From: Rufibacter roseolus
GTDB taxonomy: Bacteria; Bacteroidota; Bacteroidia; Cytophagales; Hymenobacteraceae
Length of the DNA stretch: 64,000 nt
Assembly (NCBI RefSeq): GCF_017916365.1
Contig: NZ_JAFMSU010000001.1
Coordinates: 2,075,028 to 2,139,027 of the forward strand
Direction: 5' to 3'
Part shown: in pieces, positions 17,306 through 27,562 of the stretch
Numbering within the stretch: the stretch's first letter is position 1
How the letters are laid out: each line of letters starts with the position of its first letter
Notes under the pieces: generated by a model
Told to the model about the DNA's origin: nothing
What the model saw: only the letters and a program-made list of their open reading frames with translations
Databases searched by the model: none
Translations under genes and position numbers: made by a program

Positions 17306-18543
17306 TTTCAGCTGCTGCCGTGCGCGTATCGCACCCCACGGGCGTGTTGCGCGGACGCGTGACCTTGCCGGCCTCCAAAAGCGAGGCCAACCGTGCCCTC
17401 ATCATCCGGGCTTTGTCCGGGAAAGATTTCCCCATCCATAACCTGTCAGACGCCAACGATACCCAGCTCCTGAACCGGTTGCTCTCCACGCCCGTGGGGC
17501 AGGAGGTGAGCGCCGAGGATGCCGGCACCGTGATGCGTTTCCTGACCGCCTATTACGCCGCCACCGGCCAGCGGCTGACGTTGACCGGAACCCCGCGCAT
17601 GTGCCAGCGGCCTATTGGCGTGTTGGTAGACGCGCTTCGGCAATTGGGGGCGCAGATTGAGTATCTGGGCCAGGAAGGCTACCCGCCGCTGCAGATGAAC
17701 GGGTTTGAGTTCTCGGGCACGAACCAGCTATCAATTCGGGCCGATATCAGCAGCCAGTACATTTCGGCACTGCTCATGATTGCGCCGCTGTTGCCGCAAG
17801 GCCTGGAATTGACATTGGAGGGAAAGATCGGCTCGGAGCCTTACATTAGAATGACCCTGGCCCAGATGGCGCACTTTGGCGTGCAGGCTACCTTTGAAGG
17901 CCAGCAAATATCTGTAGCCAAACAAGAATACCAGGCCAAAGAATATACCGTGGAGTCAGATTGGTCAGCAGCCAGTTACTGGTACAGCATCGCGGCGCTA
18001 GCCGGGGAGGCAGATCTTTTCCTGCCCGCGCTCCGCGCCGATTCCCTTCAGGGCGACAGCGTGCTGCCGTCCTTGATGGCGCCTTTCGGGGTGCGGACCG
18101 CTTTTTCGGCGGAGGGTGTGCAGTTAACCAAGCAGCCGGTTCAGGAGCCTTTGGCCCGCATAGATTTCTTCGCCTGCCCGGACCTGGCCCAAACCGTGGC
18201 CGCCCTGGCCGCTGGCTTGGGCGTGGAAGTGGAGATGACCGGCCTGGAGAGTCTCCGGATAAAGGAAACCGACCGCATTGCGGCCCTGCAGATGGAGCTG
18301 GTGAAATTGGGCGCGGAACTGCGCGAGGTTGCCCCAGACGTTTTCAAGGTGTTTTTCTTGAATCGGCCGCAAAACGAAGCCACCATCCATACCTACGAAG
18401 ACCACCGCATGGCCATGGCCTTCGCACCGCTGGCCCTGAAGGGTCCGCTGGTCATAGAAGAACCACGCGTAGTGCGGAAATCCTACCCGAGGTATTGGGA
18501 CGAACTGCAAAAAGCCGGCTTTTCCGTGGAAGAAGTACGGTAA
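17302..18543 (+). CDS. aroA: 3-phosphoshikimate 1-carboxyvinyltransferase (EPSP synthase)
   Basis: 413 residues; transfers enolpyruvate from PEP to shikimate-3-phosphate. Motifs are those of the family with Bacteroidota variations: LPASKSEANRALIIRAL (for the usual LPGSKS), DAGTVMRFLTAYYA (for NAGTAMR), DISSQYISALLMIAPLL, ESDWSAASYWY, IKETDRIAALQ and YEDHRMAMAFAPL. The alanine in LPASKS sits in the PEP/glyphosate-site loop where most enzymes have glycine, which might lower glyphosate sensitivity (inference). It overlaps aroB by four bases and ends with a clear terminator. Confidence 0.94.
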   Translation: MISAAAVRVSHPTGVLRGRVTLPASKSEANRALIIRALSGKDFPIHNLSDANDTQLLNRLLSTPVGQEVSAEDAGTVMRFLTAYYAATGQRLTLTGTPRMCQRPIGVLVDALRQLGAQIEYLGQEGYPPLQMNGFEFSGTNQLSIRADISSQYISALLMIAPLLPQGLELTLEGKIGSEPYIRMTLAQMAHFGVQATFEGQQISVAKQEYQAKEYTVESDWSAASYWYSIAALAGEADLFLPALRADSLQGDSVLPSLMAPFGVRTAFSAEGVQLTKQPVQEPLARIDFFACPDLAQTVAALAAGLGVEVEMTGLESLRIKETDRIAALQMELVKLGAELREVAPDVFKVFFLNRPQNEATIHTYEDHRMAMAFAPLALKGPLVIEEPRVVRKSYPRYWDELQKAGFSVEEVR

Positions 18544-18562
18544 ATAAGGAAGGAATAAGACA

Positions 18563-18598
18563 AGAAGCCTTTTGCACCCGCAGAAGGCTTCTTTTTTT
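18563..18598 (+). terminator. Terminator of the aro operon
   Basis: AGAAGCCTT with AAGGCTTCT followed by seven T. Confidence 0.85.
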
Positions 18599-18705
18599 GC
18601 CCGCCGGATTGAGAGGATGAGCATGTCAATTAGTGGCTTGTGGGGATGGTAAGGCTGTTTTTGAGTTGTTTTCTGTGAATTACCTCCAAAATTTATACTG
18701 CAAAT

Positions 18706-18713
18706 TATCTTTG
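18706..18713 (+). promoter_or_regulatory. Candidate -7 element of the DUF4142 gene
   Basis: TATCTTTG matches TAnnTTTG; it would give a leader of about 170 nt in an AT-rich 347-bp gap that otherwise shows no gene. Confidence 0.3.
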
Positions 18714-18890
18714 TATTATTGATTATATTATAAATAAAGTATCAAAATTTTAGTTGATTTTACTAGTATTTTTTTAATTTATTAATAGTAAATTAAGAGG
18801 AATGAGCTAGTTGTTTATGAACTTTTACAACATATGGTGTTGATGATCGTTAAAAGGGGATAACAGGTAGAAGTACTAAAATATACGACT

Positions 18891-19448
18891 ATGAAAAATA
18901 TCAATGTTTGGATGCTGGCTTCATTGTTCTCTATGAGCAGTATGACATTGGTTTCTTGCAATAAAGTAGATAAAGAAGCCAGCGCCGCAGACCACCAGAA
19001 AGTAGAACAGTTCCTCAAGCAGGCCGCCACCAATGATAACTTCCAGCTGATGGCCGGTATGATGGCCGAAGACCAAAGCAAAAAAGGAGAAGTAGGCGCC
19101 TTGGGACAGAAAATCTACCATGTGCACTCCCGTACAACTCCCGTGCTGGCAGAAATAGCTAAAAAGAAAGCGGTAGAATTGCCGGCCCAAATGGGAAGCG
19201 AGAAAAAAGCGCTCGTAGATAGCCTGGAGACTAAAAAAGGAGAGGAGTTTGACCAGACCTTCGCGAACCTAGAGGTGGAAGCTCATGAGGAGGCCATCGC
19301 CTTCTATGAGAAAGCCGATAAAGAAGTGACAGACCCAGACGTGCAGCAATTTATTGACCAGATCTTACCGGTCTTGAAAGAGCACCTGGCTGAGGCGCAA
19401 GAGTTGAAAAACGCCGTGGCGCAAGCCGATAAAACCACTAAACCCTAA
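18891..19448 (+). CDS. DUF4142 family lipoprotein
   Basis: 185 residues. A lipoprotein signal (lipobox LVSC, C23) is followed by an all-helical DUF4142 domain: EQFLKQAATNDNFQLMAGMMAEDQSKKGEVGALGQKIYHVHSRTTPVLAEIAKKK, then LETKKGEEFDQTFANLEVEAHEEAIAFYEKADKEVTDPDVQQFIDQILPVLKEHLAEAQEL. The family has a ferritin-like four-helix look and is found in envelopes of many bacteria; its role is unknown. The gene stands alone with its own promoter region and terminator. Confidence 0.85.
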   Translation: MKNINVWMLASLFSMSSMTLVSCNKVDKEASAADHQKVEQFLKQAATNDNFQLMAGMMAEDQSKKGEVGALGQKIYHVHSRTTPVLAEIAKKKAVELPAQMGSEKKALVDSLETKKGEEFDQTFANLEVEAHEEAIAFYEKADKEVTDPDVQQFIDQILPVLKEHLAEAQELKNAVAQADKTTKP

Positions 19449-19468
19449 GTAAATACTTGTCTAGTGAG

Positions 19469-19503
19469 AAAAGGCCCTTTGCATCTTGCAAAGGGCCTTT
19501 TTT
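19469..19503 (+). terminator. Terminator after DUF4142 gene
   Basis: Perfect 15-bp stem (19469-19483 with 19487-19501), three-base loop, T-run. Confidence 0.85.
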
Positions 19504-19540
19504 TATAATCGATTTTTAAGCTTAGAAAATTCTGAGGAGC

Positions 19541-20311
19541 TTAAGAGGAGGAAACTTCTTTTATCAAGCGCTGGAGGTAAGGCGCAGAGTGCAAGAGCCT
19601 GCTCCCGTACCAACTAACTAACTCGCCGTCTACCACCTTCACTAGCGCCTCGGGGCAAATGGCCTGGAACTCCGCAATGTGCTTCTCTTTAAACGGATAA
19701 GGCTCAGAGGAAAGCAGAATCAATTTAGGGTTCGCCTCTTGTAGTTGTGCTGCAGTTACCTCCGGGTATCTGGCCAGGTGCCCCAGTACATTCTCAAAGC
19801 CGCAAAGTGCCAGTATGTGGTCTATGAAATTCTGGTTACCGATGCCCATGTAAGGATTTCGCCAGATGAAATAAGCAGTAGGTATGGCCGGAGCCGTTGG
19901 CGTTAAACCGGCGAATTGTTGCCGTAGTTGCTGCACTAATTCCGTAGCCTGTGTCTCTGTGCCGGTCACCTGCCCAATGCCCCTCATCATCTCAAAAGCG
20001 TCTTCCAGCGTGTAGATATCGCTCATGTAAACCGGGTATTTACCCTGTAGCCGCTCAATTCCCTCCTGGTAGTTTTCCTCTTTGTTCCCGATGATCAGGT
20101 CTGGTTCCAGTCTGTCTATGACCTCAAAGTTGAAGTTCTTGGTTCCGCCAATTTTTTGTTTCTGTTTTAACTGCTCCTGGGGGTGAATACAGAATTTAGT
20201 GACGCCCACCACGCGGTCACCCAAACCCAGGTGAAAAAGCAACTCGGTTTGGGAAGGCACCAGAGACACAATCCGGCGGGGCGGCTGCGGCAACTGGAGG
20301 CGGTGGTTCAT
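19541..20311 (-). CDS. Helical-backbone metal receptor (BtuF/TroA-like), apparently cytoplasmic
   Basis: The ATG at 20311 (MNHRLQLPQPPRRIVSLVPS) gives 256 residues; a GTG six codons upstream adds little. The fold is that of B12/iron-siderophore substrate-binding proteins: IVSLVPSQTELLFHLGLGDRVVGVTKFC, RLEPDLIIGNKEEN, a long backbone helix, then LALCGFENVLGH and LILLSSEPYPF. There is no signal peptide or lipobox, unlike transport receptors, and no permease or ATPase gene is near. Such leaderless members are widespread and often listed as cobalamin-binding proteins; ligand and role are not known here. Confidence 0.75.
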   Translation of the reverse strand: MNHRLQLPQPPRRIVSLVPSQTELLFHLGLGDRVVGVTKFCIHPQEQLKQKQKIGGTKNFNFEVIDRLEPDLIIGNKEENYQEGIERLQGKYPVYMSDIYTLEDAFEMMRGIGQVTGTETQATELVQQLRQQFAGLTPTAPAIPTAYFIWRNPYMGIGNQNFIDHILALCGFENVLGHLARYPEVTAAQLQEANPKLILLSSEPYPFKEKHIAEFQAICPEALVKVVDGELVSWYGSRLLHSAPYLQRLIKEVSSS

Positions 20312-20473
20312 CTGATCAAGGAAAAGCACTTCTGTAGAATTAGGAATTAAGAATTAGGTTCGTCTTGAAAGTAATCTAACCAAGCCTTTCTGGTTGTTGA
20401 ATTTGGCAGATTTCCTTTTTAAGGCTGTTTTTGATAAATCAGGTAGAAAATTAACGGCAATACCCTGCTATTC

Positions 20474-21046
20474 CTAATTCATGATTTTTGATTCCCAATT
20501 GACTTCTCCGTTTTGAGTTCTCCATTCGTGGTCAAGCAGGGCGTAGACGTAAGAATCGCACCAGTGGCCTTTGATGAAGATGTTCTCTCTGAAATGGGCT
20601 TCGCGGCGCATGCCCAGTTTCTCCATGATGCGGTAGGAGCCAACGTTGCGTGGGTCACAGTCGGCCCAGATGCGGTGGAGTTGCAGGTCCTCAAACCCAA
20701 AGTGCATCAGCGCGCCGGCGGCTTCGGTGGTGTAGCCCTTATTCCAATAAGTCTGATTCAGGATGTACCACAGCACCGCCTCCTCGGCGTCGTAGTCTAC
20801 CTTCATGCCCACGCGGCCTATGAGCATATCGGTGGTCCGAAGTACAATGGCCAGGTCAATCAGCGTGCGCGGCTCCTCCCGGGCCTCTTCCAGGCATTGC
20901 CGAATGTACTCCTGGCTTTCTTTGCTGGAGCGCACCTCGCTGGTCTGGTACCGCATGACCTCTTCATTGGATTCATACAGGTTGGTGAAATGCCAGTCAT
21001 CCTCCTTGAATTCGCGCAGCAAAAGCCGGGGGGTATGTATTTTCAT
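20474..21046 (-). CDS. GNAT N-acetyltransferase (RimJ/RimL type)
   Basis: 190 residues with the RimJ/RimL-like pattern: RLLLREFKEDDWHFTNLYES at the start, a central AVLWYILNQTYWNKGYTTEAAGALMHFGFEDLQLHRIWADCDPRNVGSYRIMEKLGMRREAHFRENI covering the acetyl-CoA motif A (about 95-150). It should acetylate an amino group of a protein, amino acid or small molecule; the acceptor cannot be deduced. It is a single gene. Confidence 0.85.
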   Translation of the reverse strand: MKIHTPRLLLREFKEDDWHFTNLYESNEEVMRYQTSEVRSSKESQEYIRQCLEEAREEPRTLIDLAIVLRTTDMLIGRVGMKVDYDAEEAVLWYILNQTYWNKGYTTEAAGALMHFGFEDLQLHRIWADCDPRNVGSYRIMEKLGMRREAHFRENIFIKGHWCDSYVYALLDHEWRTQNGEVNWESKIMN

Positions 21047-21145
21047 GGTGGGGCAAAACAGTATTGCCTGTGAAGATAGATAATAAACAGGATTCTGCCG
21101 TGCTAAAATTTGCCGTGACCTATATGATGGTCACAATAGAATTGT

Positions 21146-21176
21146 TTAAGACCCGTTTTCCTGAAAACGGCCTTAA
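21146..21176. repeat. Dispersed palindrome copy
   Basis: CCGTTTTC and GAAAACGG around two bases (21153-21170), with outer TTAAG/CTTAA pairing; a variant of the chromosome's recurrent intergenic palindrome. Confidence 0.55.
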
Positions 21177-21179
21177 AGC

Positions 21180-21217
21180 AAAAGACCTGTGAGATTTGAA
21201 ACCTCACAGGTCTTTTC
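21180..21217 (-). terminator. Terminator after the M42 peptidase gene
   Basis: AAAAGACCTGTGAG with CTCACAGGTCTTTT around a short loop, downstream of the minus-strand peptidase gene. Confidence 0.75.
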
Positions 21218-21265
21218 CTGTCTATTTGCTTTTAGGCCTTTTATTTGAAAACAAGCCCAAAACGG

Positions 21266-22336
21266 CTATTTCAGGTACCGGAAATCATGGCCGCTTTGCA
21301 GTTGGATCAGGAAATGGTAGAACAGTTTGATGATGCTGTCCACGTCATCTTTGTGCACGGTTTCCACGGTGGTGTGCATGTATTTTAATGGCAAAGAGAT
21401 TAGGGCCGACGCCACACCTTCAGATGAATAGGCGAAGGCATCGGTGTCCGTGCCAGTAGCACGGGTGGCGGCGGCGCGCTGGAACGGAATCTCATTTTTC
21501 TGGGCCACCTCAATAAGCATGTCCAGTACGTTGTTCTGCACCGCTGGACCGTAAGTCAGCACCGGTCCTTTGCCGCAGTGCAGATCTCCGTTGGTTTTCT
21601 TCTCATAACCTTGTGACTGCGTATCATGGGTCACATCGGTGATGATGGCCAGGTTTGGCTTGATGCGGTGCGCAATCATCTCGGCACCTCTCAGGCCAAT
21701 CTCTTCCTGCACCGCGTTTACGATGTATAATCCAAAAGGAAGCTTGTTTCCGTTCTCCTTGAGCATGCGGGCAACTTCGGCAATCATAAATCCCCCGATT
21801 CTGTTGTCTAGAGCGCGGCCCACGTAGAACTTTTCGTTCATGGTCCAGAACTCATCGTCAAAGGTGACCACGCAACCTACGTGAATGCCCATGTCTTCAA
21901 CCTCCTGCTTGTTGGCGGCGCCGCAGTCCAGGAAAATGGTTTCTACGGTTGGGGCTTTGTCCTGGTCTGGTTTGCGCACATGAATGGCCGGATATCCGAA
22001 CACTGCTTTCACCATCCCTTTTCTGGTGTGGATGTTCACCCGCTTAGAAGGCGCGATCACGGCATCAGAACCCCCGTTCCGGCGCACGTAGATGTAGCCC
22101 TCCGGCGTGATATAGTTCACAAACCAGGAAATCTCATCAGCGTGGGCCTCAATGACCACCTTGTATTCTGCCTCCGGATTGATTACCCCCACCACGGTGC
22201 CGTATGTATCCACGAAGTACTCATCAATGTAGGGCTTGATGTAGTCTAACCACAGCTTCTGGCCCGATGACTCAAAGCCGGTAGGGGCAGCGTTGTTGAG
22301 GTAGGTTTGCAGGAATTCAAAGCTTTCTTCTCTCAT
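21266..22336 (-). CDS. M42 family metallopeptidase (TET-like aminopeptidase)
   Basis: 356 residues. M42 enzymes are dinuclear-zinc aminopeptidases of the cytoplasm, often forming large tetrahedral shells that trim peptides. Visible ligand segments: VIEAHADEISWFV (His), VGRALDNRIGGFM (bridging Asp), NAVQEEIGLRGAE (catalytic Glu and ligand Glu), IITDVTHDT (Asp) and LKYMHTTVETVH near the C terminus (His). GTDTDAF fits the family. The start is the ATG at 22336. No neighbour suggests a particular substrate. Confidence 0.92.
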   Translation of the reverse strand: MREESFEFLQTYLNNAAPTGFESSGQKLWLDYIKPYIDEYFVDTYGTVVGVINPEAEYKVVIEAHADEISWFVNYITPEGYIYVRRNGGSDAVIAPSKRVNIHTRKGMVKAVFGYPAIHVRKPDQDKAPTVETIFLDCGAANKQEVEDMGIHVGCVVTFDDEFWTMNEKFYVGRALDNRIGGFMIAEVARMLKENGNKLPFGLYIVNAVQEEIGLRGAEMIAHRIKPNLAIITDVTHDTQSQGYEKKTNGDLHCGKGPVLTYGPAVQNNVLDMLIEVAQKNEIPFQRAAATRATGTDTDAFAYSSEGVASALISLPLKYMHTTVETVHKDDVDSIIKLFYHFLIQLQSGHDFRYLK

Positions 22337-22468
22337 AGCTTTCTGTTTAGGTGGAGCAAAGCACTCTCCGATAGTTGTTTGTCAGTTGAAGTAGTATCTG
22401 GCTGGGGTGCTTTGAGGTCACCAACCAAGGGCGCAATTAAATATTGAATGTTTTTTGGTGTATATCAG

Positions 22469-22536
22469 CCACTGGAGGATGGACTTGAGGTTCATTTGCC
22501 GGCAAAAAGCAGGTTCTTAAATCCATCCTCCAGTGG
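22469..22536 (-). terminator. Long-arm hairpin after the carboxylase gene
   Basis: Perfect 15-bp arms (22469-22483 and 22522-22536) around 38 bases, just past the stop of the minus-strand carboxylase gene. No T-run follows, so it may protect the mRNA end rather than terminate. Confidence 0.5.
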
Positions 22537-22540
22537 TTGT

Positions 22541-24103
22541 TTACAGCGGAATATTTCCGTGTTTTTTCTTTGGTAACTGGTCTACTTTGTTCTCCAGCAT
22601 CTTGAACGCTCTGATCAGTTTAGCGCGCGTCTCTGAAGGATAGATTACTTCGTCTACAAAGCCGCGGTGGGCAGCCCGGTATGGCGTCGCGAATTTCGCT
22701 TGGTACTCGGCCACCTTCTCGGCTAGTTTGGCCTCAGGGTCCTCAGCGGCGGCAATCTCACGTTTGAAGATGATCTCGGCGGCGCCTTTGGCTCCCATCA
22801 CCGCGATTTCAGCGGTAGGCCAGGCGTAGTTCAGGTCAGCGCCTATGTGTTTGGAGTTCATTACGTCATAAGCACCGCCATACGCTTTTCTGGTGATAAC
22901 GGTTACACGGGGAACGGTGGCCTCGCAGAAAGCATACAGTAATTTAGCGCCGTTGGTAATGATGCCGCGCCACTCCTGATCGGTGCCGGGCAGGAAGCCG
23001 GGTACGTCTTCCAGTACCAGCAACGGAATGTTGAAGGAGTCACAGAAGCGCACGAAACGGGCGGCTTTGGTGCTGGCGTTGATGTCCAGTACCCCGGCCA
23101 GAACTGCCGGTTGGTTTCCTACAATGCCTATGCTGCGACCTGCCAATCTGGCAAACCCTACCACAATGTTCTCTCCGAAGTTCTTGTGCACCTCCAGGAA
23201 AGAATCGGTGTCAATGATACCCTCTATCACCTCACGGATGTCATAAGGCTGGTTGGGGTTCTCCGGCACTATGTTGTTCAGTACCTCGCGGGTCTCATCG
23301 GCTTTGGGTTCGTATGGCAGGGCAGGAGGAAGCTCCTCGCAGTTCTGCGGCATGTAACTCAACAGCTGTTTGATGTTCTGGATGCAGACAACCTCATTGG
23401 CGCAGGAGAAATGGGTTACGCCGCTCTTGGTGCTGTGGGTGCTGGCACCGCCCAGTTCTTCTGAGGTCACGGTCTCATGCGTCACGGTTTTCACCACGTT
23501 GGGTCCCGTCACAAACATGTAAGACGTATCCTCCACCATGAGAATAAAGTCAGTGATGGCAGGGGAATAAACGGCTCCGCCGGCGCATGGGCCCATAATG
23601 CCTGAAAGCTGCGGTATTACGCCGGAGGCCAGGGTGTTTTTGTAGAAAATATCGGCGTAGCCGCCCAGGGAAACCACACCTTCCTGGATACGGGCCCCAC
23701 CGGAGTCGTTGAGGCCAATCACGGGAGCGCCGTTTTTCATGGCAAGGTCCATGATCTTCACAATCTTCTCCGCGTGGGTCTCAGAGAGGGAACCCCCGAA
23801 AACGGTGAAGTCCTGGGAGAAAACGTACACCAGGCGGCCATTCACGGTGCCGTAACCCGTTACCACACCATCGCCTAAATAGTATTCTTTATCCAGGCCA
23901 AAGTCCTTGGACCGGTGCATCACAAACTTGCCTATCTCTTCAAAAGAGCCTTCGTCCAGGAGCAGGTCAATGCGCTCACGGGCGGTGAGTTTGCCTTTTT
24001 TATGTTGGGCATCAATGCGCGCCTGGCCACCTCCTAAGAGGGCTTCGGCATTTTTGCGGTCTAATGTCTCAAATTTGCTGTTCAGGTTATTCTGGTCTGA
24101 CAT
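22541..24103 (-). CDS. Acyl-CoA carboxylase beta subunit (propionyl-CoA type)
   Basis: The ATG at 24103 ([15 protein letters not shown]) gives 520 residues; the frame extends to a TTG upstream but without homology-like sequence. It is the carboxyltransferase component that moves CO2 from biotin to propionyl-CoA or a similar acyl-Co[148 protein letters not shown] and [11 protein letters not shown] (the two oxyanion-hole regions). Propionyl-CoA is the likely substrate; the biotin-carboxylase/BCCP partner is not in the window. Confidence 0.92.
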   Translation of the reverse strand: MSDQNNLNSKFETLDRKNAEALLGGGQARIDAQHKKGKLTARERIDLLLDEGSFEEIGKFVMHRSKDFGLDKEYYLGDGVVTGYGTVNGRLVYVFSQDFTVFGGSLSETHAEKIVKIMDLAMKNGAPVIGLNDSGGARIQEGVVSLGGYADIFYKNTLASGVIPQLSGIMGPCAGGAVYSPAITDFILMVEDTSYMFVTGPNVVKTVTHETVTSEELGGASTHSTKSGVTHFSCANEVVCIQNIKQLLSYMPQNCEELPPALPYEPKADETREVLNNIVPENPNQPYDIREVIEGIIDTDSFLEVHKNFGENIVVGFARLAGRSIGIVGNQPAVLAGVLDINASTKAARFVRFCDSFNIPLLVLEDVPGFLPGTDQEWRGIITNGAKLLYAFCEATVPRVTVITRKAYGGAYDVMNSKHIGADLNYAWPTAEIAVMGAKGAAEIIFKREIAAAEDPEAKLAEKVAEYQAKFATPYRAAHRGFVDEVIYPSETRAKLIRAFKMLENKVDQLPKKKHGNIPL

Positions 24104-24202
24104 TGAAGCACTTTGGTGTTGGTACAAGAAATCAAATTTAGGAAAGAATAGGGCAGTGAAAAATAATTGTTAATATTTTCTCACATCTTGTTAAAAAGCA
24201 AA

Positions 24203-24231
24203 AAAGGCTGACAGTTTGTCTGTCAGCCTTT
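24203..24231 (-). terminator. Terminator after clpC
   Basis: AAAGGCTGACAG with CTGTCAGCCTTT around five bases, just downstream of the minus-strand clpC gene. Confidence 0.8.
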
Positions 24232-24249
24232 CCAATTATGAATAATCAA

Positions 24250-26847
24250 TTAGTCTTTCTTCTTGCCATCAGTAGGCGTGGTTTCTTCCTCAGAAGAAGC
24301 CGGAAGATCGTCAGAGGTATCTGGAGTTGCATCCTCGTTCTTGCGGTTAGAGAATGTAAGCTCTTCTTTGCCTTCTTCGTAGTCAATCACGATGGTGTCT
24401 CCCTGGGCTAATTCAGCTTTCAGGATTTCCTCCGCAATTGGATCTTCCATATACTTGGTGATGGCACGGTTCAACGGACGGGCACCATACTTAGAGTCAT
24501 ATCCTTTCTCGGCCACAAAGTCTTTGGCTTTGTCAGTGATCTCAATGGTATAACCCAGCGTTTTGATGCGGGTCAACAGCTTGGCAAGGGAGATATCAAT
24601 GATTTTATGGATATCTTCTTTCACCAGTGAGTTGAACACGATCACATCATCCAAACGGTTCAGGAACTCAGGAGAGAACGTTTTCTTCAAGGCAGAAGCA
24701 ATGGTGCCTTTCATGATATCGTCCATGTTCTCCTGGCGGGTTTTGGTGGCGAAACCAACCCCAGCCCCGAAGTCCTGCAAGTCACGGGCCCCAATGTTGG
24801 AGGTCATGATGATGATGGTGTTTCTGAAGTCCACCTTACGGCCTAAACCGTCAGTCAACACACCGTCATCCAGCACTTGCAAGAGCAGGTTGTATACGTC
24901 TGGGTGCGCTTTCTCAATCTCATCCAGCAATACCACAGAGTATGGCTTGCGGCGGATTTTCTCCGTTAACTGACCACCTTCTTCGTAACCTACGTAGCCT
25001 GGAGGCGCTCCCACCAAGCGAGATACGCTGAATTTCTCCATGTACTCACTCATGTCAATACGTACCAGGGCGTCTTCTTTGTCAAACAGGTAGGTAGCCA
25101 GCACTTTGGCAAGCTCGGTTTTACCAACCCCTGTAGGGCCTAAGAACACGAATGAACCGATAGGGCGTTTTGGATCTTTCAGACCAACGCGGGTTCTCTG
25201 GATGGCTTTCACCAACTGCTGAATCGCTTTGTCCTGGCCAATCACTTTGCCTTTCAACTCTTCGCCCATGTTCAAAAGCTTGAGGCTTTCTTTCTGCGCG
25301 ATACGTTTCACCGGAATACCCGTCATCATGGCGATTACCTCGGCCACGTTTTCTTCCTTCACGGCGTAACGTTTCTTTCTCGTCTCCTCTTCCCAGCTTT
25401 TCTTAGCCGCTTCAAGTTGATCTAAAAGTTTCTTCTCTTTATCACGCAGTTGAGCAGCTTCTTCGTATTTCTGGCTTTTCACCACGCGGTTTTTCTCGTC
25501 CTTGATATTCTCAATCTGTTGCTCCAGATTCAAGATATCCTCAGGCACCACAATGTTGTTGATGTGCACGCGGGCACCAGCCTCATCCAGAATGTCAATG
25601 GCTTTGTCTGGCAGGAAACGGTCGCTCATGTAGCGGTCGCTCAACTTCACACAAGCCTCAATGGCTTTGTCTGAATAGGTCACGTGGTGGTGATCTTGGT
25701 ACTTGTCTTTGATGTTGTGCAGAATCTCAATGGTTTCCTCTGGCGTGGTTGGGTCAACCATCACAATCTGGAAACGACGAGCCAGGGCACCATCTTTCTC
25801 AATGTACTGACGATATTCATCTAGCGTAGTAGCCCCGATGCATTGGATTTCGCCGCGGGCCAGCGCAGGTTTGAACATGTTGGAGGCATCCAGAGATCCG
25901 GAGGCTCCACCAGCACCTACAATGGTGTGCAGCTCATCAATGAACAGGATCACGTCCGGAGATTTCTCCAGCTCGTTCATCACCGCTTTCATGCGCTCTT
26001 CAAACTGACCGCGGTACTTGGTACCCGCCACCAAAGAGGCCAGGTCCAGGGTTACCACGCGTTTGCCGAACAGTACACGGGATACTTTCTTCTGAATGAT
26101 GCGCAACGCAAGACCCTCGGCGATGGCAGTTTTACCCACACCAGGCTCCCCAATCAGAATTGGGTTGTTTTTCTTACGGCGGCTCAGAACCTGAGCAACA
26201 CGCTCAATTTCTTTTTCCCGACCCACAATAGGATCAAGTTTGCCTTCCTCGGCCAATTTAGTCAGATCACGACCGAAGTTGTCCAGCACCGGAGTGCGGG
26301 ATTTCTCGGCACCCTTCTTGGCGGCTGAGCCAGCACCTCCCTTAGAGGAAGAGCCAAAGAGTTTGTCGTTATCATCGTTGTCATCGGTATCTGAGGAGGC
26401 GAGAGGGTTGTTAGCATGATAGTCTAACGAATCCCGGATAGCTTCATAGTTCACGTTGAATTTGGCTAAGGTTTGCGATGAAATATTATCCTCATCCCGC
26501 AAAATAGACAGCAGCAGGTGTTCTGTACCTATGATGTCAGACTTGAAGATTTTAGCCTCCAAATACGTTATTTTCAGGACCTTCTCCGTCTGTTTAGTAA
26601 GCGGAATACTACCAGTTATATTGGTGTTAGGGCTGGCGGTGTTTTTGGTTGCCTGCTCAAGCGCGTACTTAAGCTCTTCCATTGGTACCCCCAGTTTTTT
26701 AAGCAAAGCGATAGCCGTACCTTCTCCTTCGCGGATCATTCCCAGAAGCAAATGCTCAGTGCCAATATAATCATGCCCCAAGCGGATGGCTTCCTCGCGA
26801 CTGAGAGAGATTACCTCTTTCACTCTATTTGAGAATTTGGCTTCCAT
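24250..26847 (-). CDS. clpC: ATP-dependent Clp protease ATP-binding subunit ClpC
   Basis: 865 residues with the ClpC order: two Clp_N repeats (about 1-145, [32 protein letters not shown]), an acidic linker ([12 protein letters not shown]), AAA-1 with Walker A GEPGVGKT near 235 and Walker [10 protein letters not shown], a UVR-like coiled middle ([25 protein letters not shown]), AAA-2 with GPTGVGKTE and [12 protein letters not shown], and the C-terminal D2-small domain. The loop GAGVGFAT is the likely ClpP-docking VGF tripeptide. It unfolds damaged or tagged proteins for ClpP in the cytoplasm. A Glu/Asp/Thr-rich tail of about 30 residues closes the protein. clpP is not nearby. Single gene. Confidence 0.96.
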   Translation of the reverse strand: MEAKFSNRVKEVISLSREEAIRLGHDYIGTEHLLLGMIREGEGTAIALLKKLGVPMEELKYALEQATKNTASPNTNITGSIPLTKQTEKVLKITYLEAKIFKSDIIGTEHLLLSILRDEDNISSQTLAKFNVNYEAIRDSLDYHANNPLASSDTDDNDDNDKLFGSSSKGGAGSAAKKGAEKSRTPVLDNFGRDLTKLAEEGKLDPIVGREKEIERVAQVLSRRKKNNPILIGEPGVGKTAIAEGLALRIIQKKVSRVLFGKRVVTLDLASLVAGTKYRGQFEERMKAVMNELEKSPDVILFIDELHTIVGAGGASGSLDASNMFKPALARGEIQCIGATTLDEYRQYIEKDGALARRFQIVMVDPTTPEETIEILHNIKDKYQDHHHVTYSDKAIEACVKLSDRYMSDRFLPDKAIDILDEAGARVHINNIVVPEDILNLEQQIENIKDEKNRVVKSQKYEEAAQLRDKEKKLLDQLEAAKKSWEEETRKKRYAVKEENVAEVIAMMTGIPVKRIAQKESLKLLNMGEELKGKVIGQDKAIQQLVKAIQRTRVGLKDPKRPIGSFVFLGPTGVGKTELAKVLATYLFDKEDALVRIDMSEYMEKFSVSRLVGAPPGYVGYEEGGQLTEKIRRKPYSVVLLDEIEKAHPDVYNLLLQVLDDGVLTDGLGRKVDFRNTIIIMTSNIGARDLQDFGAGVGFATKTRQENMDDIMKGTIASALKKTFSPEFLNRLDDVIVFNSLVKEDIHKIIDISLAKLLTRIKTLGYTIEITDKAKDFVAEKGYDSKYGARPLNRAITKYMEDPIAEEILKAELAQGDTIVIDYEEGKEELTFSNRKNEDATPDTSDDLPASSEEETTPTDGKKKD

Positions 26848-26944
26848 GTAAGTTCTTGTCTAGTAAATAGTTGTTGTGCGATTACTGCAACTGTGTTGCC
26901 AAGGCTACGCATTAAAAAATTAACAAAATGAGTGGGGCAAATGT

Positions 26945-27562
26945 TCAACAGAAATCCACGGGATTCTGTAAATATATAGATGCCTCGGGGCCAAGGTTAA
27001 ACAACAAATCCAGTATACTCAGGTTTATTGCAAATTGTTTGCCAAACACCTGCCGGTATGGCATAAGGCGCAAATTGTCAGGCTCCTTCTTGGGATGAAG
27101 TTCCCCCCGCCAATCCAACACCGGTGCCTCATAGGTTTTAACATACGTTTGAGTGAGGCCCAGGGGTTTCTTTAGCTTCAGGAATTTAACGAAAAGTTTC
27201 ATCAAATCCATATTCAGCTGGAAAAGCAGAGCCGGCTTCTGGTCATAGATGTCCTTGAGGTAGTCTGCGTAGAACTCAAAGAAGGGCGCATTACCGTAGG
27301 CGCTCTGGATGGTACGCCAGTGGATGTCCATCCAGCGCTGGCTGTAGTCAATCTCCAGTTCTGTTACCAGCGTCTTGCTGTTGCCTTTCACCACGGGCAC
27401 TGACAGCGGCACCACACCCTGCGCTGTGAGAATGTGGCACCGGTTGCGGTAACTCTGTTTCTGGTAATTCTCATGGGCCTCAAACAATAATTCATCGGCT
27501 TCAAAAGCCTTCTGAAAATAGAGGATGCTGGGGTTGTAGTGTAGCTCGGTTAATAACTGCAT
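26945..27562 (-). CDS. WbqC family protein
   Basis: The ATG at 27562 (MQLLTELHYNPSILYFQ) gives 205 residues; the longer frame upstream looks non-coding. It matches the WbqC family: YNPSILYFQKAFEADELLFEAHENYQKQSYRNRCHILTAQGVVPLSVPV, TELEIDYSQRWMDIHWRTIQSAYGNAPFFEFYADYL, and the C-terminal RQVFGKQFAINLSILDLLFNLGPEAS. Members occur in polysaccharide or amino-sugar gene sets and may modify sugar nucleotides, but no reaction is settled. Here there are no glycan genes beside it. Confidence 0.85.
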   Translation of the reverse strand: MQLLTELHYNPSILYFQKAFEADELLFEAHENYQKQSYRNRCHILTAQGVVPLSVPVVKGNSKTLVTELEIDYSQRWMDIHWRTIQSAYGNAPFFEFYADYLKDIYDQKPALLFQLNMDLMKLFVKFLKLKKPLGLTQTYVKTYEAPVLDWRGELHPKKEPDNLRLMPYRQVFGKQFAINLSILDLLFNLGPEASIYLQNPVDFC

